NCBI RefSeq assembly: GCF_014649715.1
Contig: NZ_BMTO01000023.1
Location: forward strand, 1-64,000
Direction of reading: 5' to 3'
DNA length: 64,000 nt
Origin: Streptomyces lateritius
GTDB lineage: Bacteria; Actinomycetota; Actinomycetes; Streptomycetales; Streptomycetaceae
Made by a program: the position numbers and the translations under genes. The notes below the pieces were generated by a model. That model did not search any database, was not told the origin of the DNA, and was given only the letters and a program-made list of their open reading frames with translations. Each line of letters starts with the position of its first letter. Positions within the stretch are counted from its first letter, which is position 1. This document shows, piece after piece, positions 26,732 through 36,223 of this stretch.

Positions 26732-28418
26732 AAAGACCGATGCGAACGATGCCGCGCTATCGTTCGATCTGACGGAGCAGCCGTGGATCGAGGTGCTCAG
26801 ACGGGACGGCACGCAGGACGAACTGTCGCTGCGTGAGGTGTTCGCGCAGGCGGACGGGGTGCGGCGGATCGCGGGTGACCTGCCCACTCAGGAGTTCGCC
26901 CTCCTGCGGCTGCTGCTCGTGATCGCCCATGACGCCGTAGAGGGTCCGAGGGACATTGAGCACTGGTCGGAGCTGTGGAGCGATCCGCAGTGCTTCGGGC
27001 GTGTGGATGAGTACCTCGACACTCATCGGGACTGCTTTGACCTATTCGGCGCCGAGACTCCGTTCTTTCAGGCGGCAGGACTGCGCACGGCGAAAGATGA
27101 GGTGTTCTCCCTCAATCGGATCGTGGCCGATGTGCCCAACGGTGAGCCGTACTTCTCGGCGCGGATGCCGACCGTCGACCGGCTCGGCTTCGCGGAGGCC
27201 GCTCGGTGGGTCGTGCACGCGCACGCGTACGACACCTCCGGCATCAAGAGCGGTGTCGATGGTGACGCCCGCGCCAAGGGCGGCAAGGTCTACCCGCTCG
27301 GGGTGGGCTGGGCCGGCAACCTCGGCGGCGTTTTCGTCGAAGGGGACACCCTGCGCGAGACGCTGCTTCTCAATCTCGTGGCTGCCGACACGGGCGGCCT
27401 GCGGTTCGAACCCGCCGACCGCCCCGCCTGGCGGCGCGAGCCGAGCGGCCCCGGCGGCGCGGAACGCACACCGACGGGCGTCCGGGACCTGTACACCTGG
27501 CAGAGCCGGCGCATGCGGCTCCACGCCGACTCGGACGGTGTGCATGGTGTCGTCCTCGGCAACGGAGATCCGCTGAACGCACGCAACAAACACGTCGTCG
27601 AGCCGATGACCGCCTGGCGCCGCAGCGAGGCGCAGGAGAAGAAGCACGGCGAGGCCTTGGTCTACCTGCCGCGCGAGCACGACCCGGAGCGAGCCGCCTG
27701 GCGTGGGCTCGCTTCCCTGATCGCCGACCGGGCGCAGACGGTGAAGGCAGGTTCCGACGTGCCGGCCTTCCTGCGGCCCGGCGTCCTGGAATGGATCGCC
27801 CGCCTGGTCACCGAGGGCGAGCTGCCCCGCGGTTTCCTGGTCCGCGCGCGGATCATCGGCGCTCGGTACGGTACCCAGCAGTCCGTGATCGACGAGGTGG
27901 TCGACGACCATCTGACGATGGGTGTGATCCTGCTGCACCAGCAGGATCGTGAGTACGCACAGCAGGCGATCGACGCGGTCACCGACGCCGACGAGGCGGT
28001 CAAGGTACTCGGTGACCTCGCCACCGACCTGGAGCGCGCGGCCGGCAAGGAGAACGAGAGCCCGCGCGCCGTGGCACGCGATCGTGCCTTCGGCGCTCTC
28101 GAGGGCCCTTACCGTGCGTGGCTGGCAGGGCTAGCCACGGCCGAGGACCCGTACGAGGAGCGCACGCGCTGGCAGTGTCAGGTCCACCGGATCGTTTCCC
28201 GGCTCGGAGATCAGCTGATCGCCGACGCCGGTGAGGCGGCATGGGTCGGCCGCACCCTGCCGACGAAGCAGGGCAGCGTGTGGCTCAACTCCGCCCTCGC
28301 CCACCGATGGTTCCGGGCCCGGCTGGGCAAGTGCCTGGGCCACCCCAACGACGACGACCAGCCGTCCGGTGCACAAGCCCCTGCGACGGCGGATTCCTCT
28401 TTGAAGGTGCACGCATGA
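26724..28418 (+). CDS. casA: Cse1/CasA (Cas8e), Cascade large subunit
   Basis: GTG 26724 lies within the end of cas3 (8-nt overlap). 564 residues. Begins SFDLTEQPWIEVLRRDG, the standard Cse1 start. Later segments include FDLFGAETPFFQAAGL, KVYPLGVGWAGNLGGVFVEG and DLYTWQSRRMRL, all typical, plus the C-terminal helical bundle. It recognises the PAM and recruits Cas3. The stop overlaps the cse2 ATG. Confidence 0.95.
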   Translation: MPEKTDANDAALSFDLTEQPWIEVLRRDGTQDELSLREVFAQADGVRRIAGDLPTQEFALLRLLLVIAHDAVEGPRDIEHWSELWSDPQCFGRVDEYLDTHRDCFDLFGAETPFFQAAGLRTAKDEVFSLNRIVADVPNGEPYFSARMPTVDRLGFAEAARWVVHAHAYDTSGIKSGVDGDARAKGGKVYPLGVGWAGNLGGVFVEGDTLRETLLLNLVAADTGGLRFEPADRPAWRREPSGPGGAERTPTGVRDLYTWQSRRMRLHADSDGVHGVVLGNGDPLNARNKHVVEPMTAWRRSEAQEKKHGEALVYLPREHDPERAAWRGLASLIADRAQTVKAGSDVPAFLRPGVLEWIARLVTEGELPRGFLVRARIIGARYGTQQSVIDEVVDDHLTMGVILLHQQDREYAQQAIDAVTDADEAVKVLGDLATDLERAAGKENESPRAVARDRAFGALEGPYRAWLAGLATAEDPYEERTRWQCQVHRIVSRLGDQLIADAGEAAWVGRTLPTKQGSVWLNSALAHRWFRARLGKCLGHPNDDDQPSGAQAPATADSSLKVHA

Positions 28419-29125
28419 CGACCATCACCACAGCCCCTTCCTCGGTGCGCGAGCAGGTCGCCCGGCTCACTCACCAGCGCATCAGCGAATGGCAGGGCAG
28501 ATACCTTGCCGACGACGCGAAAGCGGTCGCGGCACTCGCCCGGCTCCGCCGGGGAGCCGGCCGGAACGCCGGCCAGCTGCCCGACCTGTGGGAACTGGTC
28601 GACAGCTCACCCCTGCACGAACGGCCGCGCGACGCACGAGCGCTGAGCGAAGGCGAGCTGTCCCGGGCCGAGGAAGCCGTCCACACCGCCCTCACCCTGT
28701 GGGCCCTGCACCAGCAGGCGCGCAACACCGGCATGCACCAGCTGCACCGCCGCGAGCTGCCCCGAGGCCTCGGAGCCGCCGTACACCGGCTCATGTCGGC
28801 GGGCGAGATCGACGAGCCGCTCCGCAAGCGGCTGGTCCGCGCCGGCACCGCACCCGATCTGACGACCCTGGCCCAGCGCCTGAGGGACATCGTCGTTCTC
28901 CTGCGCCGCGAGGAGGTCCGCCTCGACTACGCACTGCTCGCCGGGCAGCTCTACCAGTGGCAGTGGCCCGGTGGAGCGGACACCGTCCGCACCGAGTGGG
29001 GACGCTCCTTCCACGCGTGGCGGGGGGACGACGAGCTGTGGCAGCAGCCGACCGCCGCACCGGCAGACGCCGGCGACGACTCCATCGACACCGAGACCGA
29101 CACGACCACCAAGGACGCCTCGTGA
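28415..29125 (+). CDS. casB: Cse2/CasB, Cascade small subunit
   Basis: ATG 28415 in an ATGA overlap. 236 residues, all helical and Arg-rich: AALARLRRGAGRNAGQLPDL, ALTLWALHQQARNTGMHQL and LRREEVRLDYALLAGQLYQW. Two Cse2 copies normally line the Cascade belly and stabilise the R-loop. Acidic, Asp/Thr-rich C-terminal tail. The stop overlaps the cas7 GTG. Confidence 0.95.
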   Translation: MTTITTAPSSVREQVARLTHQRISEWQGRYLADDAKAVAALARLRRGAGRNAGQLPDLWELVDSSPLHERPRDARALSEGELSRAEEAVHTALTLWALHQQARNTGMHQLHRRELPRGLGAAVHRLMSAGEIDEPLRKRLVRAGTAPDLTTLAQRLRDIVVLLRREEVRLDYALLAGQLYQWQWPGGADTVRTEWGRSFHAWRGDDELWQQPTAAPADAGDDSIDTETDTTTKDAS

Positions 29126-30309
29126 ACCGCATCTTCCTCGACGTGCACGCCCTGCAGACCGTCCCGCCCAGCAACCTCAACCGGGACGACACCGGTGCGC
29201 CCAAGACTGGCTTGTACGGAGGCGTGCCGCGTGCCCGTGTCTCCAGCCAGGCGTGGAAGCGCGCCACACGGGAGTACTTCGAGGATGAGCACCTGCTGGA
29301 TCCGAGCGAGCTGGGCGTGCGGACCAAGAAGGTCGTGGAAGTACTCGCCGACAGGATCGCCGGCATCGAGCCCGCTCTGGCCGGAGAAACGGCACAGCGG
29401 CTGGCCGCGGAGGTCGTCCAGGCCACCGGTCTGAAGATCGAGGTCCCCAAGCGCAAGGCGGCCGCAGCCAAGGACGGGGAGCCGGACCCGCTGCCCGAGG
29501 CCAAGTACCTGATGTTCTTCAGCGCCCGCCAGTTCGACGCACTCGCCCGGCTCGCCGTCGAGGGCGCCGCGGACATCAAGGCGTTCCTGAAGAACAACAA
29601 GGTCCGCGCCAAGCAGCTCGCCGACACCCGCCACTCCGTCGACATCTCGCTGTTCGGCCGCATGGTCGCCGACATCGCCGACATCAGTGTCGACGCAGCC
29701 GTCCAGGTCGCCCACGCCATCAGCGTCCACCGGGTCGAGAACGAGTCGGACTACTACACGGCCGTCGACGACAAGAACACCGACGCCGAGCCCGGTGCCG
29801 GGATGATCGGCACCGTCGACTTCAACTCCGCCACCCTCTACCGGTACGCGGCGCTCGGCGTGCACCAGCTGGCCGAAAACCTCGGCCAGGGCCTGCGCGA
29901 CGACGAGCCGCTGACCACACCGGTGCGCCGCGCCGTGGAGGCGTTCGTCAACGCCTTCGTCGCCTCCCTGCCCAAGGGAAAGATCAACACCTTCGGACAC
30001 CACACCTTCCCCGACGCGGTCGTCGTCAAGCTCCGCACCACCCGCCCCATCAGCTTCGTCTCCGCCTTCGAAGACCCGGTGCGCGGCGACCAGGGCGGCC
30101 ACGTCCGCGAGGCGTGTGAGCGGCTGGCGGAGTACATCCCGGACATCGAGCGTGCCTACGGCGACGAAGATTCCACTCTCACCTGGGTGCTCAGGGTCGG
30201 CCCGGCCACGCAGAAACTCGGCGGCATCGGTACCGAGATGGACAAGCTCGGCGAGCTCGTCTCCGCCGTGGGCCAGGCCGTCGCAGAACGCCTGGAGAAG
30301 CCCGCATGA
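29122..30309 (+). CDS. casC: Cas7e/Cse4/CasC, Cascade backbone
   Basis: GTG 29122 in a GTGA overlap. 395 residues. The start FLDVHALQTVPPSNLNRDDT is diagnostic, followed by VPRARVSSQAWKRATREYF, then VDISLFGRMVADIADISVDA and INTFGHHTFPDAVVVKLR. Six copies normally coat the crRNA spacer. The stop overlaps the cas5 ATG. Confidence 0.96.
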   Translation: MNRIFLDVHALQTVPPSNLNRDDTGAPKTGLYGGVPRARVSSQAWKRATREYFEDEHLLDPSELGVRTKKVVEVLADRIAGIEPALAGETAQRLAAEVVQATGLKIEVPKRKAAAAKDGEPDPLPEAKYLMFFSARQFDALARLAVEGAADIKAFLKNNKVRAKQLADTRHSVDISLFGRMVADIADISVDAAVQVAHAISVHRVENESDYYTAVDDKNTDAEPGAGMIGTVDFNSATLYRYAALGVHQLAENLGQGLRDDEPLTTPVRRAVEAFVNAFVASLPKGKINTFGHHTFPDAVVVKLRTTRPISFVSAFEDPVRGDQGGHVREACERLAEYIPDIERAYGDEDSTLTWVLRVGPATQKLGGIGTEMDKLGELVSAVGQAVAERLEKPA

Positions 30310-31046
30310 GCGTGCTCACCCTCAGGCTCGCCGGCCCCCTGCAGGCGTGGGGGGCCTCAGCTAGATTCGTCCGCCGCACCACCGAGTCCGCTCCGACCAA
30401 GAGTGGCGTGATCGGCATGCTCGCCGCGGCGAAAGGCATCGACCGGGGCGACGACGAAGCCCTGAAGCCTCTGGCCGCCCTGCGGTTCGGCGTTCGGATC
30501 GACCAGCCGGGCACCCGGCTTCGGGACTTCCAGACCGCTCACCACGGCATCACCGGGAAGTCCATGCCGCTGTCCGAGCGGTTCTACCTCGCCGACGCCG
30601 TGTTCGTCGCCGCGGTGGAAGGCGAGGCCGACCTCCTCGCCGGCCTTCACGCGGCCCTGCGCGCTCCGGTGTACCCGCCGTTCCTCGGCCGCCGCTCCTG
30701 CCCGCCTGCCCAACCTGTCGACCTCGGCCTCCATGACGGCCTCGACCTCCTGCGGGCACTGCACCAGGAGCCGTGGCAGGCCTCAGCCTGGTACCGCAGG
30801 CAACACCGCGAGGAGCCCGTGGTGAAGCTGCCCGTTCTGCACGAGGCTGGCAAGGACGACACCGACACCGAGGTTCTGCGGGATCAGCCGTTGAGCTTCG
30901 CCGCCGAGCACCGCCGCCACTCGCTGCGCACCGTCGTGCGCAGGGAGGTGGCCATCCTCAACCCGTCCGCCGCACCGCGCCGGCACACCACACCGGCAGC
31001 GCCCCGGCACGACCCGTTCGCCGCGCTGGAAGAGGAGAGCGCCTGA
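30306..31046 (+). CDS. casD: Cas5e/CasD, Cascade 5'-handle binding subunit
   Basis: ATG 30306 in an ATGA overlap. 246 residues. Starts LTLRLAGPLQAWGASARFV and continues RTTESAPTKSGVIGMLAAA, the RAMP-fold signature of Cas5e. FQTAHHGITG and YPPFLGRRSCPPAQP are also typical. It holds the crRNA 5' handle. TGATG overlap with cas6e. Confidence 0.95.
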   Translation: MSVLTLRLAGPLQAWGASARFVRRTTESAPTKSGVIGMLAAAKGIDRGDDEALKPLAALRFGVRIDQPGTRLRDFQTAHHGITGKSMPLSERFYLADAVFVAAVEGEADLLAGLHAALRAPVYPPFLGRRSCPPAQPVDLGLHDGLDLLRALHQEPWQASAWYRRQHREEPVVKLPVLHEAGKDDTDTEVLRDQPLSFAAEHRRHSLRTVVRREVAILNPSAAPRRHTTPAAPRHDPFAALEEESA

Positions 31047-31825
31047 TGTTCCTGACCCGCTTCCGCATGAACACCGCCCGTTCCGGCGCCCGGCGTCTGC
31101 TCTCCTCACCCCAGGCGCTGCATGCGGCCGTCATGTCGTCATTCCCCGACCTGCTGCCCACCGACGCCCCGGAAGCGGACGGCCCCCGAGTGCTGTGGCG
31201 CCTCGACCACCACGCGCGGGCCGAGGCCATGGTCTTCCTCGTCAGCCCGACCCGGCCCGACCTGACACACATTGTGGAACAAGCCGGGTGGCCGGCCGCA
31301 GCAACCCCGGACAACCCTGGCTGGCAGACCCGCCCCTACGCCCCGCTCCTCGACCGGCTGGCAAAGGGCGACCACTGGAGCTTTCGCCTGACGGCCAACC
31401 CCGTCCACCACATCCGCCGCACCGCCGACGAGCCACGTAAACGCACCGCCCACCTGACCCCCGTACATCAAATGGGGTGGCTGCTGGACCCGAGCCGCCA
31501 GGAGCGAGCCGGCTTCCGCATCCTCGAGAAGCCGGACAGCAAACGGCTCCTGCCCGCTGGAACGACGCACCACAAGCACGACCACCACGGAGACCGATAC
31601 GAACTGACCGTCCGAGACCAGCGCTCCCTGGCGTTCAACAAAGCCCAGGCCGACGGGCGACCCGGCAAGAAGCCAGTCAGCCTGGTCACCGTCACCTTCG
31701 ATGGCCGTCTCGAAATCACCGACCCCGAGCGCATCCGCCGCACCCTCACTTCCGGTCTCGGGAAAGCCAAGGCGTACGGCTGCGGCTTGATGACACTGGC
31801 GCCCCTGCCGGGCGTGACCCGTTGA
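31046..31825 (+). CDS. casE: Cas6e/CasE, crRNA endoribonuclease
   Basis: ATG 31046 shares one base with the cas5 stop. 259 residues. Starts MFLTRFRMNTARSGARRLL; H26 (SPQALHAAV) is the likely catalytic His. The C-terminal glycine-rich loop GLGKAKAYGCGLMTLAPL binds the repeat hairpin. It would cut the GC-rich stem-loop of the repeats seen in both arrays. Overlaps the cas1 TTG. Confidence 0.95.
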   Translation: MFLTRFRMNTARSGARRLLSSPQALHAAVMSSFPDLLPTDAPEADGPRVLWRLDHHARAEAMVFLVSPTRPDLTHIVEQAGWPAAATPDNPGWQTRPYAPLLDRLAKGDHWSFRLTANPVHHIRRTADEPRKRTAHLTPVHQMGWLLDPSRQERAGFRILEKPDSKRLLPAGTTHHKHDHHGDRYELTVRDQRSLAFNKAQADGRPGKKPVSLVTVTFDGRLEITDPERIRRTLTSGLGKAKAYGCGLMTLAPLPGVTR

Positions 31826-32784
31826 CGACCCCCTCCCAACGCACGGCGCTCACCCCGCGCGACCTCACCCGCACCGGGGAGCGGCTGTCCTTCGTCTATC
31901 TGGAGCGCTGCACAGTCCACCGGGACGCCAACGCCCTCACCGCCACCGATGCCGACGGCACGACCCACATCCCGTCAGCAACCATCGGCACCCTGCTCCT
32001 CGGCCCCGGCACGCGCATCACCCATCAGGCAATGAGCGTCCTGGGAGAGACCGGCGCCGCAGTCGCGTGGGTGGGCGAGCAGGGCGTGCGCTTCTATGCC
32101 GGGGGCAGGGCCTTAACCCGGTCCTCGGCTCTGGCCGAGGCACAGGCGGTCCAATGGGCCAACGCCCGTTCACGTCTCGCCGTCGCACGTGCCATGTACC
32201 GGCTCAGGTTCCCCGACGAAGACCCGGCAGGGCTGACCCGCCGTGAACTCCTCGGCCGGGAAGGCAGCCGGGTCAAGGACTGCTACCGGGCCCAGGCGGC
32301 TCGCACCGGAGTCCCCTGGCGCGGCCGCAGGTACATTCCCGGCGACTTCGGCTCAGGCGACCCGGTCAACCAAGCCATCACCGCCGCAGCACAGTGCATG
32401 TACGGCATCGCACACGCCGTCGTCACGTCCCTGGGCTGCAGTCCCGCGCTCGGCTTCGTCCACTCTGGTCACGAACTCTCGTTCGTTTTGGACATCGCCG
32501 ACCTGTACAAGACCGAGATCGGCATACCACTCGCCTTCGACATCGCGGCGCAGACCGAAGAGGACGTCGCCTCACACACCCGACGGGCCCTGCGCGACCG
32601 CATCCACAAAACATCCCTGCTCGACCGCTGCGTCGATGACATCAAGCGCCTGCTGCTTCTGCCCAACGGCTTGGGCATGCCGGCCGCCGACCAGGACATC
32701 GTCACACTGCAAAGCGACGGAGACCTGCAAGTCGCCGCCGGCCGCAACTACGGCGGAGATGAGGATGAGGCGATGACCTGGTGA
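31822..32784 (+). CDS. cas1: Cas1e, spacer integrase
   Basis: TTG 31822 forms a TTGA overlap with the cas6e stop and gives the expected start, so it is preferred over later codons. 320 residues. Metal-binding residues: E147 (LLGREGSRVKD), H214 (FVHSGHELSF) and D227 (DIADLYK). With Cas2 it inserts new spacers at the leader end. The catalytic set is intact, so adaptation should be possible if a proper leader-repeat junction exists. Confidence 0.96.
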   Translation: MTTPSQRTALTPRDLTRTGERLSFVYLERCTVHRDANALTATDADGTTHIPSATIGTLLLGPGTRITHQAMSVLGETGAAVAWVGEQGVRFYAGGRALTRSSALAEAQAVQWANARSRLAVARAMYRLRFPDEDPAGLTRRELLGREGSRVKDCYRAQAARTGVPWRGRRYIPGDFGSGDPVNQAITAAAQCMYGIAHAVVTSLGCSPALGFVHSGHELSFVLDIADLYKTEIGIPLAFDIAAQTEEDVASHTRRALRDRIHKTSLLDRCVDDIKRLLLLPNGLGMPAADQDIVTLQSDGDLQVAAGRNYGGDEDEAMTW

Positions 32785-33137
32785 CCGTGATCGTACTGAC
32801 CAGCTGCCCGCCGGGTCTCAGAGGCTTCTTGACCCGTTGGCTCCTCGAGATCTCCGCAGGCGTCTTCATCGGCAACCCTTCGGCGAGAATCCGCGACGTG
32901 CTGTGGGACGAGGTACAGCAGTACGCCGGCCAAGGCAGAGCCCTGCTCGCTCACACGACGAACAACGAGCAGGGATACACCTTCCGCACCTTCGACCACG
33001 CCTGGCATCCGGTCGACCACGAGGGGCTGACGCTGATCCACCGCCCAAATCCAGGAGCAGCCAGATCTGCTGACGACACGGGGCGCAAGACAGGCTGGAG
33101 CAAGGCGTCGAAGCGGCGTCGCTTCGGAAAACCATGA
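32781..33137 (+). CDS. cas2: Cas2e, adaptation subunit
   Basis: GTG 32781 in a GTGA overlap. 118 residues. MTVIVLTSCPPGLRGFLTRW and VFIGNPSARIRDVLWDEVQQ are Cas2e hallmarks; the basic C-terminal tail (TGWSKASKRRRFGKP) is common. The dimer bridges two Cas1 dimers. Last gene of the operon; array 2 starts about 90 nt later. Confidence 0.95.
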   Translation: MTVIVLTSCPPGLRGFLTRWLLEISAGVFIGNPSARIRDVLWDEVQQYAGQGRALLAHTTNNEQGYTFRTFDHAWHPVDHEGLTLIHRPNPGAARSADDTGRKTGWSKASKRRRFGKP

Positions 33138-33229
33138 GGCCAGAAATGTCCCACACACACCTTTTGCCGATATTTATCAAAGTGGCGTTGAATACACGCG
33201 CGCCCACCTAAAGCCGCAGGTCGCGAAGA
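33138..33229 (+). promoter_or_regulatory. Leader of array 2
   Basis: Between cas2 and the first repeat lies a locally AT-rich stretch (CCGATATTTATCAAAG), then AAGCCGCAGGTCGCGAAGA directly before the first repeat. It is the expected place for the leader and promoter of array 2. It differs visibly from the array 1 leader. Confidence 0.55.
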
Positions 33230-33441
33230 CTGCTCCCCGCACCCGCGGGGATGGTCCCGCACCCATCCCCGGCGCCACCCTCACGCTCACCTGCTCCCCG
33301 CACCCGCGGGGATGGTCCCCCGCGCAACGGGCGCCCCTACCGCCGCCTCGTCTGCTCCCCGCACCTGCGGGGATGGTCCCATGCCGAGCAGGAGCAGTCC
33401 GACGAAGAAGACTTGCTCCCCGCACCCGCGGGGATGGTCCC
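33230..33441 (+). CRISPR. Type I-E CRISPR array 2, 4 repeats and 3 spacers, reading rightward
   Basis: Repeats at 33230-33258, 33291-33319, 33352-33380 and 33413-33441, with the same 29-nt consensus as array 1. The third has C-to-T in the stem (CACCTGCGG) and the fourth begins TTG instead of CTG. Spacers are 32 nt. The repeats have the same orientation relative to transcription as in array 1, and the array follows cas2 on the same strand. Confidence 0.95.
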
Positions 33442-33651
33442 TGGCTCATGTCCGGGACGAGTGTGACCTGCCCTGCGAGACCTCTCCATGCCTCATCCCG
33501 TCACGCGGTTGGCCGATATCGGGTGCCTCTTGGGCGGAGGATGGCAAGAAAGCGACCTGTGAGAAGGGCACCCCGTGAAAGATTGTGTTCCTGCACCGCG
33601 GCCGGCGCGGTTACCCGGCCAACCTTCCGCCGCCACTCCCAGGGGGACAAA

Positions 33652-34134
33652 TTGCGTGCGCTTAGGCTTCTGAGGACGACAGTAGCGGCTTTGATGATCA
33701 CAGGCGGACTGGTGGTTGCCGGACCGGCATCCTCTGCTCATGCGTCGGCGGCAGACTGCTCGGGAAACGCGAACGGCTTTACAGACATCCCGGACAACCG
33801 GACGGGGACCGCCGTCAACGGTGGCGCCGTAAGCAACTCCTGGGGCAATGCGGCGCACTTCGCCCAGCACTGGGGGTACGTCAACGGCGTGAAGATGGGC
33901 TGGGGCTACCTGTCAGCGACCAGTCTGCATGGGGGCATCCGGACCCAAGTGTGGATGGATGTCAGCAACGATGGCGGCATGAACTGGATTCAGTGCGGCC
34001 CCTTCGAGATGTGGGGTAACGGCACTCGTACGACCGCTGCCTATCCGATGAGCTTCCTGGCCAGCCGGAAGTTCCGTGTCTGTGCTTCGATCTTGGGCGA
34101 TCCCAACGAGATTGCCTGCCACAACTGGTGGTAA
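33652..34134 (+). CDS. Secreted protein, inhibitor-like size
   Basis: TTG 33652 with AGGGGGA just upstream; no ATG or GTG fits in frame. 160 residues. A signal peptide (LRALRLLRTTVAALMITGG) is probably cut after AHA-S near residue 32. The mature part has Cys in AADCSGN, IQCGPFEMW, FRVCASI and EIACHNWW, compatible with two disulfides, and many Trp/Asn/Gly. No family recognised. It stands alone after CRISPR array 2. Confidence 0.6.
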   Translation: MRALRLLRTTVAALMITGGLVVAGPASSAHASAADCSGNANGFTDIPDNRTGTAVNGGAVSNSWGNAAHFAQHWGYVNGVKMGWGYLSATSLHGGIRTQVWMDVSNDGGMNWIQCGPFEMWGNGTRTTAAYPMSFLASRKFRVCASILGDPNEIACHNWW

Positions 34135-35172
34135 GGCGTGAGCGTCGCCCCGCCACGGGGGCAGGGCTGGACCATGGGGAGTATCTCGCCGTCATATGTC
34201 GAAGCACTCAGCGTCCGGGCCGGTGTCTGGCCGACCACGCCGTACGTCTGGACAACGCCTGGGCCAGACCGCCATACCGAAGCCGGTGGCAAGGACGTAT
34301 GGCGGTCTACCCGGGGCGGCGCGGGCAAGGGGAAGGCTTCCGGCCTGCTTGAGCTCGACCCCGCCGGTCAATGGCAGCCTCCGCCCGCTGAGCCCGGTCG
34401 ACGAAATCGACGGTCATGCTGCGCTCGTACGGCTGCCGCTGACCGGCGGGGCCGACCGGCAGGTGCCAGCTCCCGTGAGGTGCCCAGGGTCCGTAAGTCT
34501 CCGTGGCCGACCGCGCGGGCGACTGCGGCTGCTTCGGGCTTGGGTAAAAGCGGCTGGCGGCGGGGAGGGGCGCCCGGGGCGATGGTCGGATTGCCGGAAT
34601 TCCGGGTCGAGTGGGGCGCGGACCGTACCCCCGCCGTCGCTCCTGATCGAGCGTGAGGGGACCGCGCCGTCCGGCCGTGGCTGATGGGGGCGGGCTGCTG
34701 CCGCGCTGTGGCCGGTCCCGGCGTCGCTCTCCAGCGCTGCGGGCATCGTCGTGGCCGCCCGCCCGGCCGCGGGCTGCGAAGTGGCGTCCGAAATCGCCTA
34801 GAAATGTGCTCCGACCAAGTTCATGGGCGCGGCCGTCTCCGCCGCTGTCCAAGGCAAGGATCGGTACGAGTCGGTGACCACGTACCAGGCATCGCCCCGG
34901 GCGAACCGGAGCCGGGCGGCGGCGCCGGGTGAAGACGTACCGGCTCGGTGCGCTCGACCGGAAGCCCTCCGCAGCGTTCCCCGTGGCGCGACCCCGGCAG
35001 GCTGAGCAGATGTCGCTGTTCACCGAGTCCGACGACAAGCAGCTTCTGCGGAAGCTGTTCGCCCCCGCACTCCGACGGCGCCCGCCAACGCCGACCGCGT
35101 CGCCTGACCGGCAGCTGCAAGGTAACCGACAAAGGGCCCACTCGGCGGGGCCCATCTGGATGCTCTGCTCCG
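34135..35172. other. About 1 kb without a convincing gene
   Basis: Minus-strand reading near 34350-34550 (APHGSWHLPVGPAGQRQPYE, then MTVDFVDRAQRAEAAI) has coding-like character and may be the end of a lost gene. A plus-strand frame from GTG 34929 (MKTYRLGALDRKPSAAF) may be another fragment. Nothing could be assigned. Confidence 0.4.
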
Positions 35173-35541
35173 TCAGCTGGACTGGGTGCCAGCACCGACC
35201 GGAGCCGCACTCGCGGTGCTGCCCTGTGCTGGTACGGCCGCCGCCGGCGAAGGCGCTTCCGGCGACGACGCAGCGGCGGGCTTCTTCACGACCTGACGCC
35301 GCGACCGCGGCCGCCCTTTCGGCCGCTTGGCCGGTTCCTCGATGCCGATCTCCGCCAGCTCCTCCGCGTTCCAGCCACGCGCCTCGGCATCGGCGTACGC
35401 CTTGCCGTACGGCTCGTCGAGAGCGGCCAGCTTCGCGAGGAGGTCGGCACGCTGGCCCTGGATCTCGGCCAGAGGCTTGATCGCCTCGGCGCGGGCCGCC
35501 AGAGCCGCTTCCATCCGTTGCAAGATCTCGTGTGCAGACAT
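35173..35541 (-). CDS. Coiled-coil protein upstream of the mobilisation genes
   Basis: ATG 35541. 122 residues: MSAHEILQRMEAALAARAEA and IQGQRADLLAKLAALDEPYG form a helical hairpin or coiled coil, then KRPKGRPRSRRQVVKKP, a basic AT-hook-like stretch, and an Ala/Pro/Ser tail. Divergent from the MobC gene across a palindrome-rich gap. It may be a DNA-binding accessory or regulator; this is inference. Confidence 0.6.
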   Translation of the reverse strand: MSAHEILQRMEAALAARAEAIKPLAEIQGQRADLLAKLAALDEPYGKAYADAEARGWNAEELAEIGIEEPAKRPKGRPRSRRQVVKKPAAASSPEAPSPAAAVPAQGSTASAAPVGAGTQSS

Positions 35542-35788
35542 GGGCGCATCGTACTGTCATCGTGCCAGTCCGGGCGCGCGTGGACAGAAGAAACGGCTGT
35601 CCCGGTGCGCGCTTTTGAGTGCAGGTCAGGGCGCCTACAGGTGGCTAGAGGCGCTCCCTTAGCCTGCGGTAGCAAGATAGTGCTTACTGGGCCCAGTAAG
35701 CGGATCGTCTGGCCGCCCCTCCCGGAGGGTGGACGGCCGGTGATCAAGGGGTCCGAGCACGGACCGGGGAATACCGGGAGGGGCTGTT
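35542..35788. other. Candidate oriT / divergent control region
   Basis: This gap sits directly upstream of mobC and the relaxase, the usual place of oriT. It contains a perfect 20-bp palindrome at 35682-35701, an imperfect inverted repeat AGGGCGCCT / AGGCGCTCCCT around 35627-35658, and another imperfect one around 35711-35739 (GGCCGCCCCTCC / AGGGTGGACGGCC). No nick site could be assigned from sequence alone. Confidence 0.5.
35682..35701. repeat. Perfect 20-bp palindrome
   Basis: GCTTACTGGGCCCAGTAAGC reads the same on both strands. It could be an operator for a dimeric repressor or a relaxosome binding site within oriT. Confidence 0.8.
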
Positions 35789-36223
35789 GTGGCAGAGCCA
35801 CCAGCGGATGGAACACGCCAGCGCCCCGCTACGCGGCGGCGCGAGCGAGAGGCCGGCGGAGCTCGCGAGACACGCATCAAGGTCTCGTACAACGACGACG
35901 AACACGCGATCGTCAAAGCGGCCGCCGAACGCGACCGCCAGGCGACAGCGTCCTGGATCGGACGTGTCGCCCTGGATGTCGCAGAGGAGATCGTCGTGCC
36001 GACGCCCGTCAACGCCAAGGCGGTCGTCGGCGAGCTGATCGAGGCAAGGAAGCAGCTGAAGAGAATCGGGGTCAACTACAACCAGATCGCCAAGGTTTTG
36101 AACTCGGAAGGCGAAGTGCCTGGCCCGCAGATGATTGCGGTGCACCAGGCACTGGTGAGCGCGATCTGCCGCCTGGACGAGGCCACGCTCCAGGTGATGA
36201 GGGAGAGAAAGGAGCGGGGGTGA
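35789..36223 (+). CDS. mobC: MobC-like relaxosome accessory protein
   Basis: GTG 35789 after GGGAGGGGC. 144 residues: disordered basic start, then TRIKVSYNDDEHAIVKAAAE (ribbon-helix-helix-like), and the family hallmark RKQLKRIGVNYNQIAKVLNS. MobC proteins help the relaxase open DNA at oriT. Its stop overlaps the relaxase GTG, so the two are coupled. Confidence 0.8.
   Translation: MAEPPADGTRQRPATRRREREAGGARETRIKVSYNDDEHAIVKAAAERDRQATASWIGRVALDVAEEIVVPTPVNAKAVVGELIEARKQLKRIGVNYNQIAKVLNSEGEVPGPQMIAVHQALVSAICRLDEATLQVMRERKERG

Noticed and set aside
33177-33466. Open frames across array 2
   Set aside because: Same repeat as array 1; not coding.
34307-35560. 417-residue minus-strand frame
   Set aside because: Composition is shadow-like over most of its length and it overlaps a better minus-strand gene at 35173-35541; only a short part may be a true remnant.
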